A stretch of DNA of 64,000 nucleotides from Leptospira ainazelensis (GTDB lineage: Bacteria > Spirochaetota > Leptospiria > Leptospirales > Leptospiraceae), in the NCBI RefSeq assembly GCF_016918785.1, contig NZ_JAFFPT010000004.1, positions 1-64,000 of the forward strand, read 5' to 3'. Of this stretch, positions 63,064-64,000 are shown piece by piece; positions within the stretch are counted from its first letter, which is position 1, and each line of letters begins with the position of its first letter. The notes beneath the pieces are model-generated. The model made no database searches and had not been told where the DNA came from. It saw nothing but the letters and a program-made list of their open reading frames with translations. A program made the translations under genes and the position numbers.

Positions 63064-63635
63064 TACGACATTCAACTCCGAACGTTGCAAAGGGAACGTG
63101 TTACGGAAGAACCGATCTCCCTCTCGTTTCCGATTTCCAAACAGAATTTGAAAAAATATTTTCCAAATTAAAAGACCCGTTGAACCGACTCTATTCGAGT
63201 CCGAGCAGACGTTGCAAAGAATTAGCCGAGTTTTTATCCAAGGATTCGAATGGAATCTTAGAATTTTCCGATCTGCTTTTGGAACTGAACTTCGGGTCCT
63301 GGGAAGGAAAACTCTGGACGGAAATTCCGCAAACCGAATCCGAATATTGGATGAACGACTTCGTAAACCAAAGGACTCCGAACGGAGAAAGTTATCTCGA
63401 TCTTTCAAAACGAATTTCAGTTTTTTTAGAAGCGATACTTGCTACCTCTCCTTTGAACTCAAAAATCGGAATCGTAACACACGCGGGGGCGATTCGATCG
63501 TTTTTATGCAAACTAGCTTCTATTCCATTAGAAAGCGGATTTCGGTTCGACTTGGATTACGGCTCCGTCAGCAAGATTTCCATCGAGAAAAATGGGACAG
63601 AATTTTTTTCCAAAGTTGTCTATTGGAATCGTTAA
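63048..63635 (+). CDS. cobC: Alpha-ribazole phosphatase
   Basis: The 195-aa protein is a histidine-phosphatase-superfamily enzyme: [24 protein letters not shown] at the N-terminus (RH motif) and [16 protein letters not shown] with the second His. It dephosphorylates alpha-ribazole phosphate or the cobalamin phosphate. The TTG at 63048 gives the normal N-terminus; the frame extends upstream inside cobS. It ends the late B12 gene set cobT-cobS-cobC. Confidence 0.9.
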   Translation: MELFLIRHSTPNVAKGTCYGRTDLPLVSDFQTEFEKIFSKLKDPLNRLYSSPSRRCKELAEFLSKDSNGILEFSDLLLELNFGSWEGKLWTEIPQTESEYWMNDFVNQRTPNGESYLDLSKRISVFLEAILATSPLNSKIGIVTHAGAIRSFLCKLASIPLESGFRFDLDYGSVSKISIEKNGTEFFSKVVYWNR

Positions 63636-63741
63636 TAGAATTTTTCGAATAAATAGAGTTTCGATTTTAGAATTCATTTTTTACTAAAGAAGTTTCTTTT
63701 TTTTACAAATCCGGATTCTACCCTCGATAGATTTTTTGGAA

Positions 63742-64000
63742 ATGGCCGATAGATTGTTTAGTATGCGCTCCAATCTTAAAACAACCTGGATTCTTTGTCT
63801 CTTGCTCCTTTTGAACAAAGATCAGGGCGCATCCGAAATTCCAGAACGGTCAAAATTATTCATAATAGACGCATCCGGTTCGATGAACGAATATCTTGGA
63901 ATCTATCAAAAGATGCACCTTGCAAAAAAGCACGTTAGTCACTATGTATCGGCGCTTCCGCCTGAAACGGATATAGGTTTTTTAGCGTATGGAAACAGAG
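63742..64000 (+). CDS. Exported vWA-domain protein (partial, cut by window end)
   Basis: Only the first 86 residues lie in the window. A signal peptide (hydrophobic core TTWILCLLLLLN) is followed by a von Willebrand A domain: KLFIIDASGSMNEY carries the DxSxS MIDAS metal site and ETDIGFLAYGNR follows. An in-frame second ATG seven codons on (MRSNLKTTW) gives a cleaner signal. GGA lies before the first ATG. It is 106 bases after cobC and could extend that operon or begin a new one. Confidence 0.78.
   Translation, partial: MADRLFSMRSNLKTTWILCLLLLLNKDQGASEIPERSKLFIIDASGSMNEYLGIYQKMHLAKKHVSHYVSALPPETDIGFLAYGNR

Noticed and set aside
63690..63712. AAAGA/TCTTT hairpin with T run after cobC
   Set aside because: The stem is five A/T-rich pairs and the T run overlaps the stem, too weak to call a terminator.

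Overview
The window reads as a chromosomal stretch of a Leptospira species, probably from the pathogenic side of the genus. Evidence: a DUF1564 protein (a family I know essentially from Leptospira), many spirochaete-type lipoproteins with loose lipoboxes, membrane-anchored AraC and LuxR regulators, a DUF4340/Gld-type ABC cluster and the moderately AT-rich composition. The species cannot be named from the sequence alone. No rRNA, tRNA, insertion sequence, prophage or CRISPR array was seen.

Layout. 0.2-5 kb: a membrane LuxR regulator, a DUF4269 protein, an M48 protease, a DUF1564 protein and a macro-domain deacetylase. 5-8 kb: a beta-oxidation pair (3-hydroxyacyl-CoA dehydrogenase, SCP2-type thiolase) plus a small membrane protein. 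8.2-8.8 kb: intergenic repeats, then a gamma-glutamyltransferase. 11-19 kb (minus): one tightly overlapping run with a Gld-like ABC transporter, DUF4340, a membrane protein, mpl, pheS and a thioesterase. 19.7-25 kb: DoxX, two AraC regulators, a VOC protein and an acyl-CoA ligase. 25-28 kb: a stand-alone FAS-I-like acyltransferase and a DUF2779 protein. 28-31.6 kb: an accessory patch with an astacin-like lipoprotein protease, small secreted proteins, a decayed partial duplication and a truncated paralogue. 31.8-36 kb: argG, coaD, ndk, a 60-aa protein and icd. 36-43 kb: a soluble histidine kinase with a single-domain response regulator, a ferredoxin, a Tat-type GMC dehydrogenase pair and an aminotransferase. 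43-51.4 kb (minus): an operon with an orphan MotB-like protein, then DUF455, an RsbW-like ATPase, gltX and a lipoprotein. 51.6-55.1 kb: a divergent two-subunit type IIA topoisomerase. 55.7-58.7 kb: a TetR regulator divergent from a PhlG-like hydrolase with a perfect operator, and a flavin amine oxidase.

58.8-63.6 kb is the most interesting region. A cobalamin riboswitch precedes two uncharacterised surface-type lipoproteins, a DUF6580 membrane protein and the late B12 genes cobT, cobS and cobC, the last four linked by start/stop overlaps. The layout suggests that the lipoproteins take part in capture or handling of B12 or its precursors, a role analogous to (not demonstrably homologous with) the BtuG/BtuH lipoproteins of Bacteroides. 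A vWA-domain protein begins just before the window ends.

Two features recur. Most operons use 1-4 base start/stop overlaps, often with TTG or GTG starts. The intergenic gaps hold dyads and dispersed repeats (two 62-63 bp inverted-repeat units, a GTAGGAACTC motif in four gaps, alternating AGAAC/GTTCT boxes, 22-bp and 30-bp perfect palindromes) that the coding genes do not explain.
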